A DNA stretch of 22,685 bases from a virus: positions 1-22,685 of IMG/VR virus record IMGVR_UViG_3300042453_005799; one strand, 5' to 3'. A model generated the notes under the pieces. The model was not told the DNA's origin. It ran no database searches and saw nothing but the letters and a program-made list of their open reading frames with translations. Positions 6,284 through 13,422 of this stretch are shown in pieces (positions within the stretch are counted from its first letter, which is position 1; the number at the start of each line of letters is the position of its first letter). The position numbers and the translations under genes are program-made.

Positions 6284-6839
6284 ACAAAGGTATATTTAAC
6301 TTCGATAAAAGAACTTCTCCATTGGTTTGTCTGTAGTGGTAAAATTTATTAATCTGGTCAAGCAATGCCTTTACCATAGTTTTACTAGGGGTAGCGTTGC
6401 GCTTATTACGGTCACTTACAAAGTTTCTCAAATGACATTTGCATAGCAGAGCATATGGACACTCGTTACATCCCGTGGACGATCTAACAAGGTCAGGTCG
6501 CTGGCAGGTATCTTTAACCAAGTCTTCGTAAAATGCTATACGGGTATTGTATGACAGTTCATTAAAGGGTGTTTTTGGAGTTAGAGAAAAACTAGAAATA
6601 TACTCGGTCAACTCAACAAGTTGCTGCTGCTTAGTTTTCTTCTTCTCCCTTGCTGGTAGCTCAATACCGAGCTTTTTAAGAGTATTACCCCCAATGCCTT
6701 TAATTTTTAGCAAATCCTTTGCACTCTTAATAGTATATTTAGATCGGTAAGAAATAAGCCTATTTGCTGTATTCTTACCAATACCAGGAAGCTTAACTAG
6801 TTCTTTAAGATCCAGGGTGTTAAAATCATCTATATTCAT
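6276..6839 (-). CDS. helix-hairpin-helix protein with Cys cluster, 187 aa
   Basis: The N-terminal 60 residues hold two helix-hairpin-helix motifs, LPGIGKNTANRL (17-28) and IKGIGGNTLKKLG (46-58), as in ComEA-like or (HhH)2 DNA-binding domains. A Lys-rich linker (KKKTKQQQ) follows. The C-terminal half has a cysteine cluster: C112, C124, C127, C133 and C135 with H136 (GCNECPYALLCKCH). This could bind zinc or an iron-sulphur cluster, as in some nucleases and glycosylases. The HhH part supports sequence-independent DNA binding. The combination is not one I recognise, so no enzyme activity is assigned. It lies beside a RecB-like nuclease gene. Confidence 0.7.
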   Translation of the reverse strand: MNIDDFNTLDLKELVKLPGIGKNTANRLISYRSKYTIKSAKDLLKIKGIGGNTLKKLGIELPAREKKKTKQQQLVELTEYISSFSLTPKTPFNELSYNTRIAFYEDLVKDTCQRPDLVRSSTGCNECPYALLCKCHLRNFVSDRNKRNATPSKTMVKALLDQINKFYHYRQTNGEVLLSKLNIPLYD

Positions 6840-7047
6840 GGAAATTTACTGAAATGACATTAGCAGGGGTTCTTTGAATGGATTCATCTATTAGGGTTAT
6901 AATGCTAGCAATTTCTCCTAAGCTAACATCATCTTCAGAAATAGTTTCGTAAATAACCTTTTGCTCTTCGAGAGTAAGTAAATGATAAACACATACGAAG
7001 TCAAATATATTTTTACACAGACCTAACTTAAGATCGTTTAATTTCAT
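6826..7047 (-). CDS. hypothetical protein, 73 aa
   Basis: Mostly helical acidic protein (LTLEEQKVIYETISEDDVSL near the middle). The best start is ATG 7047, which overlaps the upstream stop as ATGA; a longer frame from a TTG at 7056 is less likely. The end overlaps the HhH gene by 14 nt. No family is recognised. Confidence 0.6.
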   Translation of the reverse strand: MKLNDLKLGLCKNIFDFVCVYHLLTLEEQKVIYETISEDDVSLGEIASIITLIDESIQRTPANVISVNFHEYR

Positions 7048-7439
7048 TGATGCCAATAGTCATCGTCATTAGGAATCATAAACAGAAAGATATCTTCAAT
7101 CTCGAGAAAACTTTTTGTTGAGATATCGTCAACAACTTTGCTCATACTATTCTCCAATCTAACCAATCCGTTATACCCTTCTTCGCCAATTACATTTGAG
7201 CAATATGCTTTTGCATCAAATATTTTATTAAAATTATATTCAGACGATAATTGCTCTGCAAAGTTCTCGCAAATATAATCTAAAATACGTCTATATCTTG
7301 ATGATTGCGATGGAGAAAGCTCTTTTAAAAGCCTTACTTTACAGTTAGTTTTTGGCGCCCATTTAATTGAATCAATAAATTGCCAAAATAAATTGATCTC
7401 GTTACTATCGAATGTGTTTAAGCACTCAGTTAATTTCAT
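7044..7439 (-). CDS. hypothetical protein, 131 aa
   Basis: Soluble, mainly helical protein, MKLTECLNTFDSNEINLFWQ at the start and an acidic end (IEDIFLFMIPNDDDYWHQ). It overlaps the nuclease gene end by 4 nt and is coupled to the next gene by ATGA. It is the first gene behind GGAACT-type promoter copy 7, so it can be expressed apart from the nuclease. No domain is recognised. Confidence 0.65.
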   Translation of the reverse strand: MKLTECLNTFDSNEINLFWQFIDSIKWAPKTNCKVRLLKELSPSQSSRYRRILDYICENFAEQLSSEYNFNKIFDAKAYCSNVIGEEGYNGLVRLENSMSKVVDDISTKSFLEIEDIFLFMIPNDDDYWHQ

Positions 7440-8185
7440 TGGTTATTTTCTTTTTCGTTCATTGTTTTTATATTATAGAAAAGTTCCTTTTGGTATTTAT
7501 TTGATAAAATTTTTTGAATGTCCGATTTTAAATACGGCATATAAAACTCCTCGACGATAGAAGTATTATCGGGATTCTTCTTGAGATAAATTATTTTCAG
7601 TTCTTCGCATTTTTTGTTAGAGAGCTCTTCTTTCATATAAGCATACAAACTTAATTGAAGGGCGTAATTACTATATTCGCAATTCACTAAATGATCAACT
7701 GGGGAAAGTAAAAACTTATCCGTTGTAAATGTATTAGTAAATCTGAACTTTTTGTTTGTCTTTAAGTCCCAGACTTTAAATGTATCTTTTCCTTCTAGTA
7801 TTATATCAGCCATCCCTGCTACTCTAAAATGATCATTATACAAAACTTGTTCAGAATGTATCGTATACTCTTTATTTTTATTGAGCTGATCTTCTATATA
7901 GCTTATAAGCTCTTGCTCTTCCCCTGTTGACACTCTCGATTCAATATAGGTCTCCATTATCTTATGGATAGCAGTGCCGCGGGTTGTTGATATTCTATTT
8001 AGATCTGCCCAATATGCTTTTACTTCTTCAACAAGAAGACCCTCTCTCCTTGCTACATTAGCTGCTTGGCCGTCGAGATCGAACTTTGGCTTATATTGCC
8101 CGAGTAGTGTCGTAACCGAGATATAGTTTTCTCCTGTTCGAGAGTTAGTGTATCTGTGTTCCTTATCATTAAAAACAACGGGCAT
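7436..8185 (-). CDS. RecB-like PD-(D/E)XK nuclease, 249 aa
   Basis: The motifs of the RecB/Cas4-like nuclease superfamily occur in order: GTAIHKIMETY (70-80, His73), VAGMADIIL (122-130, Asp127), VWDLKTNK (138-145, Asp140 and Lys142), and ALQLSLYAYM (176-185, the QxxxY motif). The length is typical of single-domain phage exonucleases of this type. No iron-sulphur cysteines of Cas4 are seen. It likely degrades or processes DNA ends in replication, recombination or host DNA turnover. Its start lies beyond a 36-nt gap with no recognised promoter. Confidence 0.85.
   Translation of the reverse strand: MPVVFNDKEHRYTNSRTGENYISVTTLLGQYKPKFDLDGQAANVARREGLLVEEVKAYWADLNRISTTRGTAIHKIMETYIESRVSTGEEQELISYIEDQLNKNKEYTIHSEQVLYNDHFRVAGMADIILEGKDTFKVWDLKTNKKFRFTNTFTTDKFLLSPVDHLVNCEYSNYALQLSLYAYMKEELSNKKCEELKIIYLKKNPDNTSIVEEFYMPYLKSDIQKILSNKYQKELFYNIKTMNEKENNQ
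7472..7487 (-). promoter_or_regulatory. GGAACT-type promoter, copy 7
   Basis: The minus strand reads GGAACT, TTTC, TATAAT, 32 nt before ATG 7439. It lies inside the 3' end of the nuclease gene. Confidence 0.66.
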
Positions 8186-8221
8186 AATTAAAATTAGCCC
8201 CTAAAAATAAAAAAACAACTC

Positions 8222-9013
8222 TTAATCATAACTTCCATACGGGGAAGTATTATTAGCGTTCATATCAAAAATATTGTCTTTGCTATATTGATCGATATCA
8301 AAGCTGTATGTTTTATCCTCTGTCTTAGGATTATCTCCTCCTGACAATCTGCCAGAGAAATTATTGTCGTATATGAGATTATTAGCCCCTTCAGCGGAAA
8401 GACCAGGCTGATAAGAGAACTCAAATCGCTTTGCTCTTATTCTCCACACATAATGACCACCAAGTGCGTTAAGCTTGCCTACGTCAGACTCCATTCTTTC
8501 AGTGACTATAAACTGTTTTCCAGTTCTTCCGTTTGGTCTAGTTGAGCCATATTCAGCTAATTCAAAAACATCATCTGATTTAGGCTCAATATATTGATCG
8601 TTATTTGAATGGACACTGTCTCCAGCAAAAGCTGTTTCAAATGAGCTAATATGAACATAAGCGGTAATAGTGTCGTCTGCTCTTATACCAAATTTGGAAA
8701 ACTGAATAGCGTCCTCGTCAAGCTCTATATACATCACTATATTCTTCGGCGGATGGTAAACAGCTTGTGGCTGCTCTCCATAAATTAAATCAGCGCTTAA
8801 TGTAGAGGTTGTATTGACATAGTATTTTACAGGGATGCCGTAGAGATTAATTGCGTCTTTTATTATCTCCGATATAGTGTCTATATCGTTAGTATTGCAG
8901 GTTTTATTTGTAAAGCGAGATGTGCAATCCTCATTACCGTTTTGGGCCCCGGTAAAGAAGCAACTCCCTCCAGACTGGGAAAGCTGATAATAATTTCCGC
9001 AAGAATCACTCAT
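8222..9013 (-). CDS. putative gp14-like neck / head completion protein, 263 aa
   Basis: The core reads IYGEQPQAVYHPP, IVMYIELDEDAIQFSKFGIR, ADDTITAYVHISSFET, EPKSDDVFEL and WRIRAKRFEFSYQPGLSAE. The order (ligament-like GE, a Y-[IV]E segment, FxKFG, a P-x-x-x-D segment, and a C-terminal FE-[YF]S strand) resembles T4 gp14 neck proteins, which join the head to the tail. The N-terminal 40 residues are Cys-, Gly- and Asn-rich (six cysteines), which is unusual for that family. It overlaps the 116-residue late gene by 8 nt, so it is late-expressed. The gp14 call is by pattern only. Confidence 0.5.
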   Translation of the reverse strand: MSDSCGNYYQLSQSGGSCFFTGAQNGNEDCTSRFTNKTCNTNDIDTISEIIKDAINLYGIPVKYYVNTTSTLSADLIYGEQPQAVYHPPKNIVMYIELDEDAIQFSKFGIRADDTITAYVHISSFETAFAGDSVHSNNDQYIEPKSDDVFELAEYGSTRPNGRTGKQFIVTERMESDVGKLNALGGHYVWRIRAKRFEFSYQPGLSAEGANNLIYDNNFSGRLSGGDNPKTEDKTYSFDIDQYSKDNIFDMNANNTSPYGSYD

Positions 9014-9356
9014 CTCTCTTTAAAATAAAACATTGTTTAGTCGGTTCAAACATTATAGTAATCGGCATGTTAGAGAGCTTTTTAGGATGCCCTTTATCTA
9101 AATCTGTTATTTTATACATCTGACATATTTTTTGAACATCGACAGGGGTTAAAAGCTCAATAGTTGCAGCTCCTAGCCGTAATCTTTCTACTTTAGGATG
9201 TAAAGACGCATCATGTTTGCGACTATCAGCTATAGATTTATCAAGACCTTCTCCTGATCTTAATTCTCCGTCTGTGTTAAAAGGCATATGAATCGGAGAC
9301 ATCTTTCTCTGCGCAGTGGAGAGCTTAGCTCCGAAGTATTCTAAGAAAGTAATCAC
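9006..9356 (-). CDS. hypothetical late protein with GTG start, 116 aa
   Basis: The start is a GTG at 9356, fixed by the late promoter box CATAAATA lying exactly 5 nt upstream, as for the other late genes. The protein begins MITFLEYFGAKLSTAQRKMS and ends with a beta-rich segment (SNMPITIMFEPTKQCFILKR). No domain is known. It is followed with overlap by the neck-like gene, so a structural or assembly role is plausible. Confidence 0.7.
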   Translation of the reverse strand: MITFLEYFGAKLSTAQRKMSPIHMPFNTDGELRSGEGLDKSIADSRKHDASLHPKVERLRLGAATIELLTPVDVQKICQMYKITDLDKGHPKKLSNMPITIMFEPTKQCFILKRDE

Positions 9357-9361
9357 ACTAT

Positions 9362-9369
9362 TATTTATG
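9362..9369 (-). promoter_or_regulatory. late promoter box for the 116-aa gene
   Basis: The minus strand reads CATAAATA, ATAGT, GTG. The spacing is exactly 5 nt to a GTG start. Confidence 0.7.
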
Positions 9370-9374
9370 GTTGG

Positions 9375-9412
9375 AGATAAAAAAAGACCGGATCTAATAG
9401 ATCCGGTCTTTT
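9375..9412 (-). terminator. strong rho-independent terminator
   Basis: AAAAGACCGGATCT (9382-9395) pairs perfectly with AGATCCGGTCTTTT (9399-9412) around a 3-nt loop. Read on the minus strand, seven T follow. It closes the scaffold-like gene and lies 5 nt before the next late promoter. Confidence 0.92.
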
Positions 9413-9433
9413 GAGTTAATATTGAACTTATTA

Positions 9434-9955
9434 TTAGTTACCGAACGCGTGAGAGCCGGGGGCTCCAGGACGACGAGCTTTAACTTTCATGTTACCGTGA
9501 TCAGACTTACCGCCGTGACCCTTCTTGAGACCTGAGCCAACAAGAGAGTGCCCATAGTCTCCATCTTCGCCGACTTGGTCAGTATACTTGCCATCGCCCC
9601 CACCAGAGCTAACAGGCAATTTACCGACCTTGTTATCCTTACCGGTAAGCTTGGAAACACCGTCAGGGGCATTTTCGAATTCAACAGCTTCGGGGAAAGG
9701 AGAACCCATATCTTCGTCCTCATCTTCCATTTCGCCCATATCTTCGCCCATATCTTCGTCTTCTCCGAGCATCGCATTAAGAGCATCGCAAAGCTGTTTT
9801 GCAACATCTCTAGGAAGTGAGACAGTGACTTCATCACCACCATCCTCATCTCCCATATCAACAAAATCATCTTCCCCAGCATCAAGGCCGAGAGCAGCAT
9901 TTTCATCGTCCATTACCTCTTCATAGAGCCGATCAAATAAGTTATTTATACTCAT
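9434..9955 (-). CDS. nested short form of the scaffold-like protein, 173 aa
   Basis: Same frame and stop as the 255-residue protein, but starting at the internal ATG 9955 (MSINNLFDRLYEEVMDDENA). A late box CATAAATA sits exactly 5 nt before this ATG, the spacing seen at the other late genes. The short form drops the whole Lys-rich region and keeps the acidic core. Nested scaffold products from an internal start are known in other phages, such as lambda Nu3 within C. Translation of this form is inferred. Confidence 0.55.
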   Translation of the reverse strand: MSINNLFDRLYEEVMDDENAALGLDAGEDDFVDMGDEDGGDEVTVSLPRDVAKQLCDALNAMLGEDEDMGEDMGEMEDEDEDMGSPFPEAVEFENAPDGVSKLTGKDNKVGKLPVSSGGGDGKYTDQVGEDGDYGHSLVGSGLKKGHGGKSDHGNMKVKARRPGAPGSHAFGN

Positions 9956-10201
9956 AACACTATTTATGCCCTCCTTGACCATTTTCTTTGGTTTTTTAGA
10001 GGTCTTCTTATTTTTTTCTTCCACAGGCTTTTCGACTCCCTTTACTTTTGGCCCTCCCTTTTTATCCAATTTCATTGTCCCTTTAGGATTTTTGCCTTTG
10101 GCGCCTGGCAAGTCTTGGTCTTTAGCCTTTGCTTTTTTGGCTTCGGTTAAAAAGTTGGTTTGATAAGCCTTATAAATATCAGCAATGTCGTTGTGTGTCA
10201 T
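9434..10201 (-). CDS. scaffold-like late protein, long form, 255 aa
   Basis: The protein has three parts: an N-terminus MTHNDIADIYKAYQTNFL; a Lys/Gly-rich basic region (about 20-75, for example KNKKTSKKPKK); and, from residue 83, an acidic region with DE-rich runs (GDEDGGDEVT, GEDEDMGEDMGEMEDEDED) around one ordered stretch (VSLPRDVAKQLCDALNAML). It ends in a Gly-rich basic tail. Charge segregation and low complexity suit a prohead core or scaffold protein, but no homology is certain. The upstream box is TATAAATA with a 5-nt spacer to ATG. A second promoter and start lie inside the gene. Confidence 0.7.
   Translation of the reverse strand: MTHNDIADIYKAYQTNFLTEAKKAKAKDQDLPGAKGKNPKGTMKLDKKGGPKVKGVEKPVEEKNKKTSKKPKKMVKEGINSVMSINNLFDRLYEEVMDDENAALGLDAGEDDFVDMGDEDGGDEVTVSLPRDVAKQLCDALNAMLGEDEDMGEDMGEMEDEDEDMGSPFPEAVEFENAPDGVSKLTGKDNKVGKLPVSSGGGDGKYTDQVGEDGDYGHSLVGSGLKKGHGGKSDHGNMKVKARRPGAPGSHAFGN
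9961..9968 (-). promoter_or_regulatory. internal late promoter box
   Basis: The minus strand reads CATAAATA, GTGTT, ATG, inside the scaffold-like gene. Confidence 0.55.
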
Positions 10202-10206
10202 AACTT

Positions 10207-10214
10207 TATTTATA
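10207..10214 (-). promoter_or_regulatory. late promoter box for the 255-aa gene
   Basis: The minus strand reads TATAAATA (exact T4 late consensus), AAGTT, ATG. It is divergent from the plus-strand box at 10253. Confidence 0.78.
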
Positions 10215-10252
10215 TAAACTAGACACTTTTTCTAAAAAAACTTCGTTAAGAA

Positions 10253-10260
10253 CATAAATA
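10253..10260 (+). promoter_or_regulatory. late promoter box for the 131-aa gene
   Basis: The plus strand reads CATAAATA, ATCGT, ATG (10266). The spacing is 5 nt. Confidence 0.72.
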
Positions 10261-10265
10261 ATCGT

Positions 10266-10661
10266 ATGGCAACTTTTACAAACAACTCTCTTAACGTCAC
10301 TCTCCCTGAGCCTGATTTACTTTTAACCGAACTATCTACAGATGTAGACTTTATTAGCGCTGGAACCGTTAATGGTAAGAACGTTCTTGGCATCGCTTTT
10401 AATGAATTATCTACTATCGTTGGCGCTCCGACCGCTCTTGCTGGCAATATGGTTACACTTAGTGCCTCTAACGGTGTTAAATTTGCAATTGACGAAGCCT
10501 ATAACGGTCAAGAAATGGGAGTTATTCTCGAAGATAGAACTGTTTGTCTCTTTACAGCTGCTACCGCAACGGGCCAGACTGGGCCTCAGACTCTTGGAGC
10601 TGCTTCCGATTCTAATAGTTATGCCGAGCTTCGCAGACTTAAAGCTCTCGGATATATCTAA
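10266..10661 (+). CDS. hypothetical late structural-like protein, 131 aa
   Basis: Ala-, Thr- and Gly-rich beta-type protein, starting MATFTNNSLNVTLPEPDLLL and ending ELRRLKALGYI. There are no cysteines beyond one central Cys and no transmembrane segment. The composition resembles small head decoration or tail proteins, but I do not recognise a family. It stands alone between a late promoter 5 nt upstream and a strong terminator 20 nt downstream, which implies a separately and strongly expressed late product. Confidence 0.72.
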   Translation: MATFTNNSLNVTLPEPDLLLTELSTDVDFISAGTVNGKNVLGIAFNELSTIVGAPTALAGNMVTLSASNGVKFAIDEAYNGQEMGVILEDRTVCLFTAATATGQTGPQTLGAASDSNSYAELRRLKALGYI

Positions 10662-10681
10662 TATATATTACAAACCTTCTG

Positions 10682-10712
10682 AAAAAATCGCTAGCATTGC
10701 TAGCGATTTTTT
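10682..10712. terminator. bidirectional terminator between convergent genes
   Basis: AAAAAATCGCTAGC (10682-10695) pairs with GCTAGCGATTTTTT (10699-10712) around loop ATT. A T-run follows on both strands (eight T on plus, six on minus). It serves the 131-residue gene and the terminase C-part gene. Confidence 0.92.
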
Positions 10713-10716
10713 TTGT

Positions 10717-12216
10717 TTAAAAATGATATGTTGGCTCTAATAATTCCCAACCTAATGATTCTAGCTCATTAATATCAGTTTCTTCTATGCTATCATTAAA
10801 AACAACTGGCATACCGATACTTTCTTTATTATTATCAGCTAACGTATAAACTGATTGAGGGTTAGAGAAATATCTAAGACCATAATCAAGCGGTCTAATA
10901 ACTCTGGGCTTACCATTTAAATCAAGCTCAACAATTTCAAAATATCTTTCTACAATATCGCTATGTAATATCATAAGAGCCCAGGTCAATGCCATTACTC
11001 TATCGTCGTGGAAACCAGGCTCAGCTGCCCAGCTTTTATTTGGTTTTCTAATGAAATGTTTAAACTCATTCAAGCATTCCTTGCTGTATATTCTTAAAGA
11101 GTCTAAATCGTTCATCCAATATCTCATATTAGCTATTGCTTGATATTTTGTATTAGTATGAGATATCATGCCATGCTGCTCTCGCTTTCTATTAGCTTTT
11201 CCAGCTCCATATGAAACGATATTATCGTAATGCTCTTCCATTACAAGCTTGTCAATAATTTGAGCTCCTGGCCCGTTACGCTCTATTAATGCGAGTGGGT
11301 TGCCATAATGGGATAAAACTTCCTTTACTTTTGTAATAAAGTTGAAGGGAGATATATCATTTGCGGCATATTCTGCGACTTGCTCAATGCATTGTAAATC
11401 TGTAATATCGAGGATTTCAATAATAGAAAAATCTTGACCGATCCCTTCTGCAATATCTACTCCCGCTACATATACCCGCTCTGGGTCTGGTGATTTGTAT
11501 ATTCTATATGCCCCATCGTCGAGTGTTAAATCTGGCTCGCATAGACGCATTTTAAACTGCTCAAGCTGCTCGTAGTTAATCGATGATTGCCCGGCAGAAT
11601 GAAACTCTAGCTCAAACTCTTGCGCCCATAAGTCTTCGCTTTCCAGGGATGATTTGGTGATTCTTGCCCATTCCGCATCTCTGCCAGGTATTTCAGACCA
11701 ATGGATTCTCAATGGAGCCCATCCATTTTCGCCGCGTTCAGCTCCAGACCATAACTGATAGAATAAGTTATCAGTCCCGTTCGGGGTAGAGGCGATTATT
11801 ATTTTAGATTTCTTGGAGGCAGAAATAATAGGATATACAGCAGCCCAAAACTCTTTCATGAGGTGGGTATTGTGGTTTGATATATTATTGCCGTAAAATG
11901 TGCGGCAATCTGCTACATTGGCCACATCATATAATTTACACTTTTTAATAGATTTAATAGACACGACAGTTGACGAGGTATTTTTATTATTATCTCTATC
12001 ATATACCTTTATATTTCGTCCCACGCTATCCTTAGCATAAACAAAATCTCCATCGGCTGTTTCAAACTCGTGGTCAGGCGACACAACGATATTATTTTTA
12101 TCTTCAAAGAAAACTCTAATAGCTTGCCGGTTTTTATATTCTTCAATTCCGCCGAAACTCTTCCATCCCTCCGAGGTCCTAATCTCCCAATCACATGTTA
12201 AATTATTTTTTTTCAT
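10717..12216 (-). CDS. terL: terminase large subunit, C-terminal gene (C-intein + C-extein), 499 aa
   Basis: Residues 1-116 are the C-terminal part of a split intein. The C-extein (383 aa) follows: THLMKEFWAAVYPI, then IIIASTPNGTDNLFYQLW (terminase motif III region, T4 gp17 TTTPNGLNHFYDIW). The RNase H-like nuclease has Asp in VAGVDIAEGIGQDFS, Glu in ALIERNGPG, and the Asp pair in FHDDRVMALTW, all matching gp17. It cuts concatemeric DNA during headful packaging. ATG 12216 overlaps the homing endonuclease stop by 14 nt; an upstream in-frame start at 12249 would lie further inside that gene. Spliced to the N-part, the terminase would be 563 aa (T4 gp17: 610). Confidence 0.93.
   Translation of the reverse strand: MKKNNLTCDWEIRTSEGWKSFGGIEEYKNRQAIRVFFEDKNNIVVSPDHEFETADGDFVYAKDSVGRNIKVYDRDNNKNTSSTVVSIKSIKKCKLYDVANVADCRTFYGNNISNHNTHLMKEFWAAVYPIISASKKSKIIIASTPNGTDNLFYQLWSGAERGENGWAPLRIHWSEIPGRDAEWARITKSSLESEDLWAQEFELEFHSAGQSSINYEQLEQFKMRLCEPDLTLDDGAYRIYKSPDPERVYVAGVDIAEGIGQDFSIIEILDITDLQCIEQVAEYAANDISPFNFITKVKEVLSHYGNPLALIERNGPGAQIIDKLVMEEHYDNIVSYGAGKANRKREQHGMISHTNTKYQAIANMRYWMNDLDSLRIYSKECLNEFKHFIRKPNKSWAAEPGFHDDRVMALTWALMILHSDIVERYFEIVELDLNGKPRVIRPLDYGLRYFSNPQSVYTLADNNKESIGMPVVFNDSIEETDINELESLGWELLEPTYHF
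11869..12216 (-). other. C-part of a split intein, 116 residues
   Basis: Seen in the translation: block-B-like VVSPDHEFETADGDFVYAKD (Ser in place of the usual Thr of TxxH; His49), block F LYDVANVADCRTFYG, and block G NNISNHN followed by Thr as the +1 nucleophile. There is no endonuclease domain inside. The part holding block B onward is all here, so the split falls just after block A. This is the arrangement known for the AceL-TerL intein, not that of DnaE inteins. Confidence 0.9.
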
Positions 12217-13414
12217 TAATTTCTTTCTCTGTAATGAGCTTAAACTCAAAATTATTTGCGTCGCACCATTTTTCCGCGGCTCTAAATTTTTGTATATTTA
12301 ATTCTGTTTCAGCAAACGCTGCGGGCTTTATTTCGTAAAGTATACGGGATGACATATCTACAAAATCCACTATATATATTTTATTCTTATTTTTATATAA
12401 GTATGGTATTCTTATACTCTCATATAAACAGTTAGGATTTTTTTCATGAAATATTTTTTCCCACTTTGATCTGTATCTTTTTATACCGGTTATATTCGAT
12501 GAAATTTCATCCCGGCAATTAAAATAATTGTTCGATTGGGGAGTAAATTTACCGTCTAGTATAGACTGCTTAATTCCCTGGCTAATACGTTGAGGAGTGC
12601 CAGACAATTTGTTTTTATAAATTATGTTCTCCCTATACCCTGGCTCTGACCATTTATTTTTTAAAGATTTGCTTATTTTTTGGCGCGTCTCCGTGGATAC
12701 TAGTCTGCCTCGATTTTTTTCGGCTGATTTTCTTCTCGCTTCAATCGTTTGCCCAGATAAATAAGATTTTCTATCTTTCGCATTTGCGGACATATAGCGA
12801 TGAGCACATTCTTTACTGCCGCAGGTCTTTAAAACACTAGAGCTATAGCTACATTTCTTACGAGAATTTAGGCAAAAAGGACATTTAATATCTTTTATAC
12901 ACATTACGCCTGCTAAAAATAAAACTCTAAATTTAAAGGGAGTGTCTAATGGAAGATCTTCAGTATATTTATATATCGAGGATATATAACAAATATTAAA
13001 TTTTGATATATCATTTATCCAGTTAACAATCCCGCCCGATTTATTAAAAATTGATTTTTTTAAATATTTCTTAGTTTCTTCTATATCAATTAATGGAAGA
13101 GAAAGAGATTCAATCGATGGTTCCCGTCTTATTGTATGCTTCTTTCCTTTTCTATAACCTATCTTAAGATTGACAAACGGTCTACATGGGATATCGTCTG
13201 GTGATATATTATGCGTGAGATGATATATTTTTTGTGCAAGAGGCGCGTCTTCTAATTTAGTATTATTAAACAACACTTTAATACTACACCATACTTTTTT
13301 TTTATTTCGTGACAGATAAAAATTAATTCGCGTATGATTTTTATTTAATTTGCCGCCGCATTCATTTTTAAAAAAATTTAACACCTCAAACCGGAGATCA
13401 GGATCGTAGATCAT
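12203..13414 (-). CDS. homing endonuclease between the terminase halves, PD-(D/E)XK-like with NUMOD3, 403 aa
   Basis: Residues about 60-110 share a HEG-type pattern with the other homing endonuclease here (IYHLTHNISPDDIPCRPF, IGYRKG). A zinc-finger-like cluster follows (CPFC about 175, later CGSKECAH). A NUMOD3-like DNA-binding repeat is at about 240-265 (RQKISKSLKNKWSEPG). The C-terminal catalytic part has helix SKWEKIFHE (about 317), strand IYIVDFVD (about 347) and LYEIKP (about 359), the E...D...ExK order of PD-(D/E)XK or TnsA-like nucleases. It starts 8 nt after the N-part stop and overlaps the C-part start by 14 nt. It should cut intein-less terminase genes and so drive spread of the whole cassette. 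Confidence 0.85.
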   Translation of the reverse strand: MIYDPDLRFEVLNFFKNECGGKLNKNHTRINFYLSRNKKKVWCSIKVLFNNTKLEDAPLAQKIYHLTHNISPDDIPCRPFVNLKIGYRKGKKHTIRREPSIESLSLPLIDIEETKKYLKKSIFNKSGGIVNWINDISKFNICYISSIYKYTEDLPLDTPFKFRVLFLAGVMCIKDIKCPFCLNSRKKCSYSSSVLKTCGSKECAHRYMSANAKDRKSYLSGQTIEARRKSAEKNRGRLVSTETRQKISKSLKNKWSEPGYRENIIYKNKLSGTPQRISQGIKQSILDGKFTPQSNNYFNCRDEISSNITGIKRYRSKWEKIFHEKNPNCLYESIRIPYLYKNKNKIYIVDFVDMSSRILYEIKPAAFAETELNIQKFRAAEKWCDANNFEFKLITEKEINEKK

Positions 13415-13422
13415 AATATTAT

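Noticed and set aside
9487-9926. Open frames of 112-139 codons on both strands over the acidic scaffold-like region
   Set aside because: They are Ser/Pro- or Met/Leu-rich shadows of the GA-rich Asp/Glu repeats; the real frame has the late promoter and terminator.
10171-10187. Plus-strand TATAAATA with an ATG 6 nt downstream
   Set aside because: The ATG opens only a 10-codon frame, and the site lies antisense inside the start of the scaffold-like gene (codons for DIYKAY). Likely chance in AT-rich DNA.
10717-12249. Start of the terminase C-part at 12249 instead of 12216
   Set aside because: The extra 11 residues (SLSSLQRKKL region) overlap more of the endonuclease gene and start with a non-ATG codon. 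ATG 12216 gives an intein part of expected length.
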